From assembly GCA_024692925.1 (NCBI GenBank), contig JAILLX010000069.1, positions 1-19,589 on the forward strand: a DNA stretch of 19,589 nt. The letters are read 5' to 3'. The notes under the pieces were generated by a model. The model saw nothing but the letters and a program-made list of their open reading frames with translations. It ran no database searches and was not told the origin of the DNA. Below are positions 1 through 7,565 of the stretch, piece by piece; positions within the stretch are counted from its first letter, which is position 1, and each line of letters opens with the position of its first letter. Source of the stretch: a bacterium (GTDB lineage: Bacteria > Pseudomonadota > Alphaproteobacteria > Rs-D84 > CACZYB01). The position numbers and the translations under genes are program-made.

Positions 1-1
1 T

Positions 2-154
2 GAATATAATAATTTTTACCTTATTTTAACAAGTATTCAATTTGCAATAATCGGTGGATTATCTGGATTATACATAATAATGTTAATTGGAACATTATTG
101 ACTGGATACTACTATCCAATAATAAAAACCATACTAAAGACAAAGGGTGAATAA
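2..154 (+). CDS. Partial CDS: C-terminal end of a membrane protein
   Basis: The first 50 codons are open and end in TAA at 152-154. The peptide is strongly hydrophobic, with one or two membrane segments (about residues 5-40 of the visible part, containing IIGGLSGLYIIMLIGTLL) and a short basic tail ending KTILKTKGE. The Gly-rich hydrophobic end with a basic tail loosely resembles the C-terminus of AI-2E/PerM-type permeases, but this is only an impression from 50 residues. The stop lies 1 base before the ATG of the Lgt fusion gene, so the two genes are probably cotranscribed and translationally coupled. The start is outside the window. Confidence 0.6.
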   Translation, partial: EYNNFYLILTSIQFAIIGGLSGLYIIMLIGTLLTGYYYPIIKTILKTKGE

Positions 155-155
155 A

Positions 156-1742
156 ATGCAATTTCCAAACATATCTCCGGTTGCAATATCAATTTTTGGA
201 TTTGATTTACGTTGGTATGCTTTGGCATATATATTTGGTTTTATTTTAGCCTTTTACTATATTAAATATATTTTAAGGCATAGTACCAATAACGAACTTT
301 CATACATTGAACTTGATGATTTGTTCACAAATGCGATTTTAGGTGTAATTTTAGGTGGACGAATTGGTTATACTTTGTTTTACAATTTCAACTTTTATAT
401 TTCTCATCCAATAAATATCATAAAAATATGGGAGGGGGGAATGTCCTTTCACGGCGGACTTGTTGGTGTTATCGTTGCAATGTTTTTGTGGTGTAAAAAG
501 AATAAAAAATCATTTTTACATATCACAGATAGTATTGCAATGTCTGCCCCAATTGGACTTTTCCTTGGCCGTATTGCAAACTTTATAAACGGCGAACTTT
601 ACGGAAGAATAACCTCATCAAAATTTGGAATGATTTTTCCATACTCTGATGGACTTCCACGACACCCAAGCCAACTTTACGAAGCATTAACCGAAGGACT
701 AATTTTATTTTTAATTTTATTTTTAATTCATAAAATAAAAGCTGTCCGAAACAGGTACGGCACAATATCATTCGCCTTTATTGGCTTTTACGGACTTGCA
801 AGAATTTCCATCGAAAATTTTCGTGAACCTGATGCACAAATTGGATTTTTAAAATTTGGAATAACAATGGGACAACTTTTAACAATCCCAATGATTATTT
901 TTTCTATCTGTGGAATAGTTTATTTATTCAGAAAGAAACAAGCAATTGAACAATATGTATCATCCCCATTTGTTGAAAATAAATTTATTAAAACAAGATT
1001 TTTTACAAGACAAAACGGTGTTTCCAATGGTGTTTTTACCTCTGCAAATTGCAAATTTGAAACATCTGACTCAAAGGAAAATGTTTCCGAAAACAGGAAA
1101 AGATTATTGCAAACACTTGATCTTAATTCTGAAACTTCCCTTATTACAGTTAATCAAAAACATACAAACGAAGTCGTTTTTATTGACGCCCCAACCTCAC
1201 CTGAAAAATACCTAAATATAGAAGCCGATGGGATAATTACAAACCAAAAAGATTTAGCTGTTGGAATACTTACTGCCGATTGCGTTCCATTACTTATTTC
1301 TGATGAAAAACACGGATTAATAGGTGCCATCCATTGTGGTTGGCAAGGTATTTACAAGGATATAGTTCACACATCTATTCAAAAAATGTTATCCCTTGGA
1401 TCAAACCTTGATGATATAAAGGTTGCCATTGGTCCATGCCTAAAACAAAAATCATACGAAGTTGAAAAAGATTTTATGGATAAAATAATTGCCCAAGATA
1501 AAAATTTCAAAACTCTTTTTATCCCTAAAAATGAAAAATATTTATTTAATTGTTCCGGTTATTGTGTTGCTAAATTAAAAAAAGAAGGTATTCAAAATAT
1601 CGAAGTTCTTCCATTTGATACCTACACAAATGATGATTTATTTTTCAGTTATCGAAGAAGTGTTATTACAAAAGATTATGCAAACAATACCCCAACTGAT
1701 GAGGGACGTCAACTTTCAATAATTGTAAATAAATCTATTTAG
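156..1742 (+). CDS. lgt: Fused prolipoprotein diacylglyceryl transferase (Lgt) and PgeF/YfiH laccase-domain protein
   Basis: This is one 528-residue reading frame holding two normally separate proteins. Residues 1-262 are Lgt, the multi-spanning inner-membrane enzyme that moves diacylglycerol from phosphatidylglycerol to the lipobox Cys of prolipoproteins. Visible Lgt landmarks are FPNISPVA at the N-terminus, GGMSFHGG (His99), GRIANFINGELYGR (138-151) and RHPSQLYEA (169-177). Residues about 272-528 form a Cu-oxidase_4/PgeF domain: FFTRQNGVSNG (282-292), His336, TADC (Cys375), HCGW (His393), IGPC (425-428), FFSYRR (496-501) and a closing GRQLSII. His336, Cys375 and His393 are the expected metal ligands. 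E. coli PgeF acts in peptidoglycan precursor fidelity; other family members have purine nucleoside activities. The ATG at 156 is preferred over the GTG at 147 because AAAGGG lies about 8 bases upstream and the protein then begins like family members. No in-frame stop and no ATG, GTG or TTG occurs in the junction (residues 258-295), so the fusion looks genuine. Confidence 0.93.
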   Translation: MQFPNISPVAISIFGFDLRWYALAYIFGFILAFYYIKYILRHSTNNELSYIELDDLFTNAILGVILGGRIGYTLFYNFNFYISHPINIIKIWEGGMSFHGGLVGVIVAMFLWCKKNKKSFLHITDSIAMSAPIGLFLGRIANFINGELYGRITSSKFGMIFPYSDGLPRHPSQLYEALTEGLILFLILFLIHKIKAVRNRYGTISFAFIGFYGLARISIENFREPDAQIGFLKFGITMGQLLTIPMIIFSICGIVYLFRKKQAIEQYVSSPFVENKFIKTRFFTRQNGVSNGVFTSANCKFETSDSKENVSENRKRLLQTLDLNSETSLITVNQKHTNEVVFIDAPTSPEKYLNIEADGIITNQKDLAVGILTADCVPLLISDEKHGLIGAIHCGWQGIYKDIVHTSIQKMLSLGSNLDDIKVAIGPCLKQKSYEVEKDFMDKIIAQDKNFKTLFIPKNEKYLFNCSGYCVAKLKKEGIQNIEVLPFDTYTNDDLFFSYRRSVITKDYANNTPTDEGRQLSIIVNKSI

Positions 1743-1749
1743 ATTTTTT
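1731..1749 (+). terminator. Inverted repeat at the overlapping convergent stops; possible weak terminator
   Basis: AAATCT (1731-1736) and AGATTT (1741-1746) can form a 6-bp stem with loop ATTT, followed by a T run up to 1749. It spans both stop codons of the convergent genes (TAG at 1740-1742 on plus, TAG at 1737-1735 on minus). The stem is A+T-only apart from one G-C pair, so any termination would be weak. The T tract favours the plus direction. Confidence 0.35.
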
Positions 1750-2388
1750 GATTTTCGAAGTATCAATATTTCCCCTTACCTTTCCAAGGAAGTGGTAAAC
1801 ATCATTTTTTTTGAAATAAAAACCATCACTTTCTATTTCACCAAAATTTGTGACTGCACGAATTTTTTCATCCCCAGATACAGACATATCTTTCAAATTA
1901 ACATCAGCCTTTTCTGTATAAAGTTTATTATCTTCATTATCCAATAAAAATATATTTCCACGCATAGAAAACAAATCTTTTGATTTTTTATAATTGCCAC
2001 CATCCGTTAAAATATCAATCCAACTTCCATCTTTTAAGAAAATTTTGCTTTTTATTTTAGAAAAATACATAACTTCTTTTTCTTTATCTTCCTTAAAATT
2101 TTCTACATTAACAGAAAACAAAGTATCATCATCCCCCTGACCATAAAAATCAGCCCCGTCCATATTAAATGAAATTTTATCTGTACTTTCCAACGTTGGC
2201 ATAGAAATTTTTATATTCTTGACCTTATCATCAATATGAGGAATAACAATAATCAATCCCAAAAACAAAGCAATACAACTTGGTAAAGCTATCTTCAAAA
2301 GAAAAACAATACGACTGTGCAAAGTCATATTTTTATATAAAACTCGCACAGCCCGTCCATAAACTTTTACTTTTTTTAAAATCTTCAA
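1735..2388 (-). CDS. lptC: LPS export system periplasmic bridge protein LptC
   Basis: This 217-residue protein has a basic N-terminus, one membrane anchor (about residues 27-50, ending LGLIIVIP) and a periplasmic beta-rich domain with the polar, repeat-like strands of LptC/LptA jellyroll proteins (for example FNMDGADFYG and RGNIFLLDNEDNKLYTEKADV). LptC anchors the LptB2FG transporter to the periplasmic LPS bridge. The length suits the family. The start is a TTG at 2388, directly after the kdsD stop (TAA at 2391-2389). A CAGGA inside the last kdsD codons sits 8-9 bases upstream and supports it; the next ATG (residue 21) would only trim the cytoplasmic tail. The 3' end overlaps the Lgt-PgeF gene by 8 bases. 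lptA and lptB, its frequent neighbours, are not here. The assignment rests on architecture and context, since this family has few fixed residues. Confidence 0.78.
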   Translation of the reverse strand: MKILKKVKVYGRAVRVLYKNMTLHSRIVFLLKIALPSCIALFLGLIIVIPHIDDKVKNIKISMPTLESTDKISFNMDGADFYGQGDDDTLFSVNVENFKEDKEKEVMYFSKIKSKIFLKDGSWIDILTDGGNYKKSKDLFSMRGNIFLLDNEDNKLYTEKADVNLKDMSVSGDEKIRAVTNFGEIESDGFYFKKNDVYHFLGKVRGNIDTSKIKKSK

Positions 2389-3366
2389 TTACATCAATCC
2401 TGCTTTTAATAAATCATGGAAGCTTATAATACCAACAGGTTTTCCATCATTATCAACAACAAACAAAGCCTGTATCTTACTTTCATTAATTTCAAGCAAT
2501 GCAGATGCAGCCAAACTGTCCGATGATATAGTTTTTGGTGACTTTCCCATAACATCCGATAACTTACTTGCCATAAGGTTTACACCTTCAGAAAGTCTTC
2601 TTCTAATATCACCATCCGTAAATATACCAACAAGACGACCATTAGCATCAACCACACCGACACAACCAAAACGAACTTTTCTACTCATAACATCGAAAAC
2701 TTCATTCATTGAAACAGTATCTTTTACCAAAGGAAGTTCATCACCAACATGCATAAGTTCTGATACCTTCAAAAGAGATGCCCCAAGTTTACCATGTGGA
2801 TGCCAATTCTTATACATCTCAGATGTAAATCCTTTTGCCTTTTCCAATGCGACAATTAAAAGATTTGCCATTGTTGTTAAAAGTATAATTGAAATAGTAG
2901 GAGCCTTTCCAATCAAACAAGCTTCTGGTAAATCTGGGATCGTAAGATTTATATCAGCCTGAGATCCAAGCATACTTTTTGGATTCGCACATATTGCAAC
3001 AAGTTTTATTCCAAATCTTCTTGTATAATTGATAACATCGCTCATTTCCTTTGTTTCACCACTATTTGAAATAGCAATAACCAAATCATCATCAGCAATG
3101 ATACCCATATCACCGTGCGATGCTTCTGTACAATGAAGATAAACCGAACGAGTACCAGTTGATGTCAAAGTATTAGCCAATCTTTTACCGACATCACCTG
3201 ATTTACCAAGTCCAGTCACAACAATTTTTCCTGTAAGATCATTTTTAATATAATTTACCACTTTAACAAACGCATCCAAAGGAAAATTATTTTCCAATGT
3301 AGTAATTGCATTTACTTCTTGTTTCAAAACATCTTTTATTAAAGACATTGCTTCTGTATCAATCAT
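2389..3366 (-). CDS. kdsD: D-arabinose 5-phosphate isomerase (KdsD/KpsF family)
   Basis: The enzyme interconverts ribulose 5-phosphate and arabinose 5-phosphate, the first step towards Kdo of the LPS inner core. The 325 residues match the family length. An N-terminal SIS sugar-isomerase domain (about 35-170) carries TGLGKSG (51-57, Lys55), EASHGDMG (81-88) and ISNSGETKE (99-107). HPHGKLG (189-195) matches the usual HPGGxLG segment with its catalytic His. Two CBS domains follow (about 203-260 and 270-325, each ending in a VGI-F/S-D element). The ATG at 3366 has AAGGAAAGG upstream at suitable spacing. It lies 21 bases after the OmpA-domain gene and abuts lptC, so an LPS-oriented operon is likely. 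Confidence 0.95.
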   Translation of the reverse strand: MIDTEAMSLIKDVLKQEVNAITTLENNFPLDAFVKVVNYIKNDLTGKIVVTGLGKSGDVGKRLANTLTSTGTRSVYLHCTEASHGDMGIIADDDLVIAISNSGETKEMSDVINYTRRFGIKLVAICANPKSMLGSQADINLTIPDLPEACLIGKAPTISIILLTTMANLLIVALEKAKGFTSEMYKNWHPHGKLGASLLKVSELMHVGDELPLVKDTVSMNEVFDVMSRKVRFGCVGVVDANGRLVGIFTDGDIRRRLSEGVNLMASKLSDVMGKSPKTISSDSLAASALLEINESKIQALFVVDNDGKPVGIISFHDLLKAGLM

Positions 3367-3387
3367 TTAAAAAACCTTTCCTTAAAA

Positions 3388-4209
3388 TTAACGAACAAAG
3401 AACACTTCCAAAGTATCAGCTTTCGAAGCATTTACATCTTCATCCTCTAAAACCATAATCATAATTTGTGATGTAGGAACATCCTTTTCAAGAAGGACTT
3501 TTCTTGCATTCAAAAGTCTTGAAAAAGCAATATTTCTACCTGTCTTTTCTGAATAATAAGAAATTATTTTAACTGTGACATCCGCATTTGCTTTCACAGC
3601 AGGTATCATATCAGCAATTTTCTTTTCATCAGATTTTTTCAATTCTTCAGCATTGCCAACAAACTTTATAACAAAACTTGGTTTTTCTGCACTTGTTTTA
3701 ATAACAGGTTTTACCTCTTCCTTTGGAGTAATTACCGCAGGTTCGTCCTCTTCTATAACAGAGTTAGCAAGTCTTTCCGCTACACGTAAAAGTTTTTTTG
3801 CCTCATCAATATTTTTATCTGTCTGAGAATTTTCCTCTGAAATTTTTTCTTCAGGAACAAAAATTTCCTTTTTCATTTCTGGTTCTTCTGGAATATTTAC
3901 AACAGGATTTTCCTCTTTTACAACAGGTTGTTCAACGACCTTCACTTCAACTTCTTCCTTAACAGGAACAACAACAGGTTCAACAGGCTCAATAACTTCC
4001 TCAACAATAACCTTTGGTGAAGATTTTTTATAAACAGTGTATTTTGGACCACCAGCTTCTAATCCTAAATTTTTAAATTTTGGATTTTTAAGTTTCACTG
4101 GTTCCATCAATTCAAAATTCAAACGCTTGTTTGAATTTTTTACATCCTTTGCAAAAACAGGTGAAACACTCGAAACAATAGCACTTAAAAACAATAAAAA
4201 TTTTTTCAT
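3388..4209 (-). CDS. Secreted OmpA-domain protein with Pro/Val/Glu-rich linker
   Basis: The 273-residue product has a clear signal peptide (residues 1-20, ending PVFA before KD) and a region rich in Pro, Val and Glu (about 68-170, with repeated PVV and EEV-type units). The C-terminal domain is OmpA-like (about 178-273): FVIKFVGNAEEL, a helix SDEKKIADMI, then GRNIAFSRLLNARKVLLEKDV and a closing LEVFFVR strand. OmpA-like domains usually hold peptidoglycan through an Asp and an Arg. Here the G-Y-T-D-type segment reads SYYSEKTG and the usual S-x-x-R-A position reads SRLLN, so both residues appear altered. Ribosome-binding AAAGGAGAG precedes the ATG at 4209. It lies 19 bases after the phosphatase-like gene and upstream of kdsD. 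The role is not known; a periplasmic spacer or scaffold is one reading. Confidence 0.82.
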   Translation of the reverse strand: MKKFLLFLSAIVSSVSPVFAKDVKNSNKRLNFELMEPVKLKNPKFKNLGLEAGGPKYTVYKKSSPKVIVEEVIEPVEPVVVPVKEEVEVKVVEQPVVKEENPVVNIPEEPEMKKEIFVPEEKISEENSQTDKNIDEAKKLLRVAERLANSVIEEDEPAVITPKEEVKPVIKTSAEKPSFVIKFVGNAEELKKSDEKKIADMIPAVKANADVTVKIISYYSEKTGRNIAFSRLLNARKVLLEKDVPTSQIMIMVLEDEDVNASKADTLEVFFVR

Positions 4210-4228
4210 TATAACTCTCCTTTAAAAT

Positions 4229-4996
4229 CTACTTTTTCATTATACAACCTTTGATTTCTGATTGTAAATAACTATTTCCACAAACAATCATATCAGCCCC
4301 AAAAATTTCTTCGGTATCCTTTCCATCCTTATCAAACGAACGAATAATTCCACCAGCTTCCTTTACAATCAAAAGACCTGCTGCCAAATCAAATACATTC
4401 TTTTCAAATCCTACAAACGCATCAATCATTCCCGATGCAACATAAGAAAGGGAAAGTCCGACTGAACCAAAATCAAGAATTTTTGCAGTTGAAAAATGTG
4501 TAAATCTACCGGATTCTGCAATAATTGAATTGAAAAGCTCACGTTTTGGAGAAATTCTGATTCTTCTAATCATTCTGGATTCTGAAACAAATGTACCCGC
4601 ACCCTTTTCAGCATAATACATTTTATCAAGTACAGGGTTATAAATAACTGATGCAATCAAATTTTTTTGTTCTTGTAATGCAACAGAAATAGTAAAAAAT
4701 GGAAGCCCACGCACATAATTATCAAATCCATCCGACACATTCACAATAAATCTGTGGGAAATATCTGTACCTTTTATTTCCTGTGTTGATGAAAGAATAC
4801 CATACTTTGGTCTTGCTTCCAAAAGATTTTCTATTAAAATTTTCTCGATTTTTGTTTTCGATGCAGACGCAAAATTCTCGGCACCATTAATTGAAGACTG
4901 GAGTTGTTCAATCTCTCCGAAATCCCTTAACATAAACCTTGAAATTTTTTGACATGCACTTACTAACACATGAAGATTTGCAGATAAATTTTCCAT
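4229..4996 (-). CDS. Inositol-monophosphatase-family protein, probable inactive (SuhB-like)
   Basis: The 255-residue fold pattern is that of the IMPase/SuhB family: GLPFFTISVAL (97-107), VIYNPVLDKMYYAEKGAGTF (117-136), FDLAAGLLIVKEAGG (202-216) and a terminal ADMIVCGN (234-241). The metal site is degraded. The DPxDGTxNF motif reads NVSDGFDNY (86-94), so the first Asp is Asn86 and only Asp89 remains. The usual Glu-Glu after the GIL strand reads Ser70-Thr71. Asp203 of the WDxAAG motif is kept. By family knowledge two of the carboxylates that hold Mg2+ are missing, so normal phosphatase activity is unlikely. E. coli SuhB also works non-catalytically with the transcription machinery, which makes a moonlighting role conceivable. 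AGGAG lies 9 bases before the ATG, and a good promoter sits about 45 bases further up. Confidence 0.85.
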   Translation of the reverse strand: MENLSANLHVLVSACQKISRFMLRDFGEIEQLQSSINGAENFASASKTKIEKILIENLLEARPKYGILSSTQEIKGTDISHRFIVNVSDGFDNYVRGLPFFTISVALQEQKNLIASVIYNPVLDKMYYAEKGAGTFVSESRMIRRIRISPKRELFNSIIAESGRFTHFSTAKILDFGSVGLSLSYVASGMIDAFVGFEKNVFDLAAGLLIVKEAGGIIRSFDKDGKDTEEIFGADMIVCGNSYLQSEIKGCIMKK

Positions 4997-5041
4997 TTTG
5001 AACTACTCCTATTTACGATTTTTATTTTTAAACTGTATAGA

Positions 5042-5069
5042 ATTATAGAATATCTTTTTGAATTTGCAA
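5042..5069 (-). promoter_or_regulatory. Sigma70-type promoter for the IMPase-like/OmpA/kdsD/lptC operon
   Basis: On the minus strand TTGCAA (5069-5064) is followed after 16 bases by a perfect TATAAT (5047-5042). The predicted start is near 5035, about 39 bases before the ATG at 4996. It lies in the only sizeable gap between lepA and lptC and no hairpin terminator precedes it, so lepA transcripts may also read through. Confidence 0.65.
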
Positions 5070-5081
5070 GGATTTTTTAAT

Positions 5082-5351
5082 TTATCTACCTAAAAATTTA
5101 AAATTCTTCACAAAATTTTGAACTTTTTCCTTAAAAGTAAGAGTTTTATATTTTTCTAAATAATTAACCAAAAGCTCACTTATATACTGATTCGTTGTAT
5201 CTGAAAGAAATTTTCTTCCCTCTTCATTTGCCCATTTATTTGTAAGATAAATCAACTTATCAAAACGTTTGCTTTTTGATTTTATCTTATCCAAAGATTC
5301 TATTTCAAAAAGATAAAAATCTACGATTTCAGTTGCACTTTTCATATTCAT
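5082..5351 (-). CDS. Small hypothetical protein, helical and Lys-rich
   Basis: The 89-residue product is not recognised. It is lysine-rich, predicted largely alpha-helical, with no signal peptide or membrane segment. The N-terminal half carries TEIVDFYLFEIESLDKIK; the C-terminus is basic and aromatic (FVKNFKFLGR). The ATG at 5351 is chosen because AAGGAG lies 10 bases upstream, inside the last codons of the preceding small gene. Four bases separate that stop from this start, so the two are probably translationally coupled. It is the last gene of the lepA run before the next promoter. Confidence 0.7.
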   Translation of the reverse strand: MNMKSATEIVDFYLFEIESLDKIKSKSKRFDKLIYLTNKWANEEGRKFLSDTTNQYISELLVNYLEKYKTLTFKEKVQNFVKNFKFLGR

Positions 5352-5354
5352 TTA

Positions 5355-5675
5355 CTATTTACTCCTTGAAAAAAGGTTAAAAAAGAAAAAATTCAAGTGC
5401 TTGTTTGATTTTTTTAAATCTAAATAATAATTAACATCATCAATCTTGCAATATATAATGTCTTTAATAGATTTTTTTGTTGCACTTAATGCCGGATTTT
5501 GAAGAAGCACGTCCTCATCCAATTCAGATATAATATCATCCAAAAGTTTTTTCTTATTCTTTAATGATTTTTTTGAATTTGCAATAAAGTAAGCCTTACC
5601 AAAATAGTAATACTTTATAGCATTTATTGCTTCGACATCTTCCATACGATTTACATCATCATAAATTTCTTTCAT
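5355..5675 (-). CDS. Small hypothetical protein downstream of lepA
   Basis: The 106-residue product is not recognised. It is charged and probably helical, with a Lys cluster (about 35-45, KKSLKNKKK) before an acidic stretch (IISELDEDVL) and an aromatic, basic end (HLNFFFFNLFSRSK). There is no signal peptide; FFFFNLF is too short to span a membrane. The ATG at 5675 follows the lepA stop by 9 bases, and AGAGG overlaps that stop at good spacing. The tight packing with lepA and the next gene supports real translation. Similar size and character to the following 89-residue protein may mean the two act together. Confidence 0.72.
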   Translation of the reverse strand: MKEIYDDVNRMEDVEAINAIKYYYFGKAYFIANSKKSLKNKKKLLDDIISELDEDVLLQNPALSATKKSIKDIIYCKIDDVNYYLDLKKSNKHLNFFFFNLFSRSK

Positions 5676-5684
5676 AAAAAACCT

Positions 5685-7490
5685 CTAATCATCACCAATT
5701 TTAAGAGCTTGAATAAATGCTTCCTGCGGAATCTCTACGGATCCAAAAGTACGCATACGTTTTTTACCCTTCTTTTGTTTATCAAGAAGTTTACGTTTTC
5801 TGGAAACATCACCACCATAACATTTTGCAAGCACATCTTTTCTATATGCAGAAATAGTTTCCCTTGCAATAACTTTTCCACCAATTGCCGCCTGTATCGG
5901 AATTTTAAACATATGTCGTGGAATAAGTGTCTTAAGTCGTTCACAAATCGCCCTACCTCGCTTTTCAACTTCGGTTTTATGTGCAATAAATGACAATGCT
6001 TCAACTGGCTCCTCATTTATAAGTATTGAAACTTTTGCAAGTTCAGCTTCCTGATACTCACAAAGTTCATAATCAAAACTTGCATACCCTGAACTGATAG
6101 ATTTAAGTCTATCATAAAAATCAAACACTATTTCATTAAGTGGAAGTTTATACACTACCATAGCCCTACTTCCAACATAGGTAAGATTTTCTTGAATACC
6201 CCTTCTGTCAGTACAAAGTTTCATAATAGAACCCAAATATTCATCCGGTGTCATAATAGTTGCACGAACCAATGGTTCTTCCATACTTCGAATTTTTGAT
6301 GGTTCTGGCATATCCGCTGGGGTTGTCAAAGTCACATCTTCACCACTTGTTAAATGCAGTTTATATGCCACAGATGGAGCAGTAGTAATTATATCCAAAT
6401 TGAATTCTCGCTCAAGTCTTTCTTCTATAATTTCCATATGAAGAAGCCCCAAAAATCCACATCTGAAACCGAACCCAAGTGCTGGAGAATTTTCAATTTC
6501 ATAAACAAAACTTGCATCATTAAGTTCAAGTTTTGCAACTGCATCTTTAAGTAATGGATAATCCGAAGCATCAACAGGAAATATTGATGAAAACACAACT
6601 GGAACCGATGGCTTAAATCCAGGAAGCGGTTCATCAGCCGGAGTTTTAATCAAAGTTAACGTATCACCAACCCTACAATCAGAAAGTTGTTTAATACCAC
6701 TTATCACATATCCAACTTCACCAGATGAAAGTTCATCAACCTGTTGCATTTTTGGTGTAAATACGCCAATTTGCTCAGCCTTGTATCCTGCACCATTGGA
6801 CATCATTTTAAATTCATCGCCCTTGCGAATAACACCATCAACAACTCTGATAAGCATAACAACGCCCAAATATACATCATACCAACTGTCAACAATCAAA
6901 GCCCTTAATGGTTTATCATCCATATCCTTTGGTGAAGGAAGTCTATTCACTATTGCTTCTAATACATCATCAACACCCAAACCGGTTTTTGCAGAAATAA
7001 GTAGAGATTGCGAAGCATCGATTCCAATAACATCCTCAACTTGCTGTTTTACTCTATCAACATCAGCCGCAGGTAAATCAACCTTATTCAAAACGACTTC
7101 TATCTGTAAATTTGCATCAATCGCCTTATAAGCATTTGCCAAAGTCTGAGCTTCGACCCCTTGTGAAGCATCAACAACCAACAATGCCCCTTCACAAGCA
7201 GAAAGCGACCTTGAAACTTCATACGAAAAATCGACATGCCCCGGTGTATCAATAAGATTAAGTTGATACATTTTACCATCTTTTGCCTTATAATTAAGTC
7301 GACAAGTTTGGGATTTAATAGTAATTCCACGTTCACGTTCAATATCCATATTATCAAGAATTTGGTCCTTCATTTCCCTATCACTAACGGCACCACACTT
7401 TTGAATAAGTCTGTCCGCCAAAGTTGATTTTCCATGATCAATATGTGCGACAATAGAAAAATTTCTGATATTTTCTTTCGGAGTTTTCAT
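5685..7490 (-). CDS. lepA: Elongation factor 4 (LepA), ribosome-associated GTPase
   Basis: LepA is a translational GTPase that binds the ribosome and affects initiation and elongation, especially under stress. The product is 601 residues, the usual length. G-domain motifs are complete: AHIDHGKST (15-23), DTPGHVDF (81-88, His84 at the catalytic position) and NKVDLP (135-140), followed by the EF-G-like domains and the LepA-specific C-terminal domain (FGSVEIPQEAF near the end). Two ATG codons lie side by side at 7493 and 7490. The second is chosen because AAGG is 6 bases from it but only 3 from the first. In many proteobacteria lepA precedes lepB (signal peptidase I); here two small unknown genes follow instead. 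Confidence 0.98.
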   Translation of the reverse strand: MKTPKENIRNFSIVAHIDHGKSTLADRLIQKCGAVSDREMKDQILDNMDIERERGITIKSQTCRLNYKAKDGKMYQLNLIDTPGHVDFSYEVSRSLSACEGALLVVDASQGVEAQTLANAYKAIDANLQIEVVLNKVDLPAADVDRVKQQVEDVIGIDASQSLLISAKTGLGVDDVLEAIVNRLPSPKDMDDKPLRALIVDSWYDVYLGVVMLIRVVDGVIRKGDEFKMMSNGAGYKAEQIGVFTPKMQQVDELSSGEVGYVISGIKQLSDCRVGDTLTLIKTPADEPLPGFKPSVPVVFSSIFPVDASDYPLLKDAVAKLELNDASFVYEIENSPALGFGFRCGFLGLLHMEIIEERLEREFNLDIITTAPSVAYKLHLTSGEDVTLTTPADMPEPSKIRSMEEPLVRATIMTPDEYLGSIMKLCTDRRGIQENLTYVGSRAMVVYKLPLNEIVFDFYDRLKSISSGYASFDYELCEYQEAELAKVSILINEEPVEALSFIAHKTEVEKRGRAICERLKTLIPRHMFKIPIQAAIGGKVIARETISAYRKDVLAKCYGGDVSRKRKLLDKQKKGKKRMRTFGSVEIPQEAFIQALKIGDD

Positions 7491-7565
7491 CATTCACCTT
7501 ACTTTTATTTATTGTCTAAAGGTATCATATACAATAAATTTTTCAAGAAAAAAGAGAAAAAACTC

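Noticed and set aside
7495..7550. Promoter for lepA on the minus strand
   Set aside because: A TATGAT element is present but no acceptable -35 lies 15-19 bases upstream, so no specific site is called.
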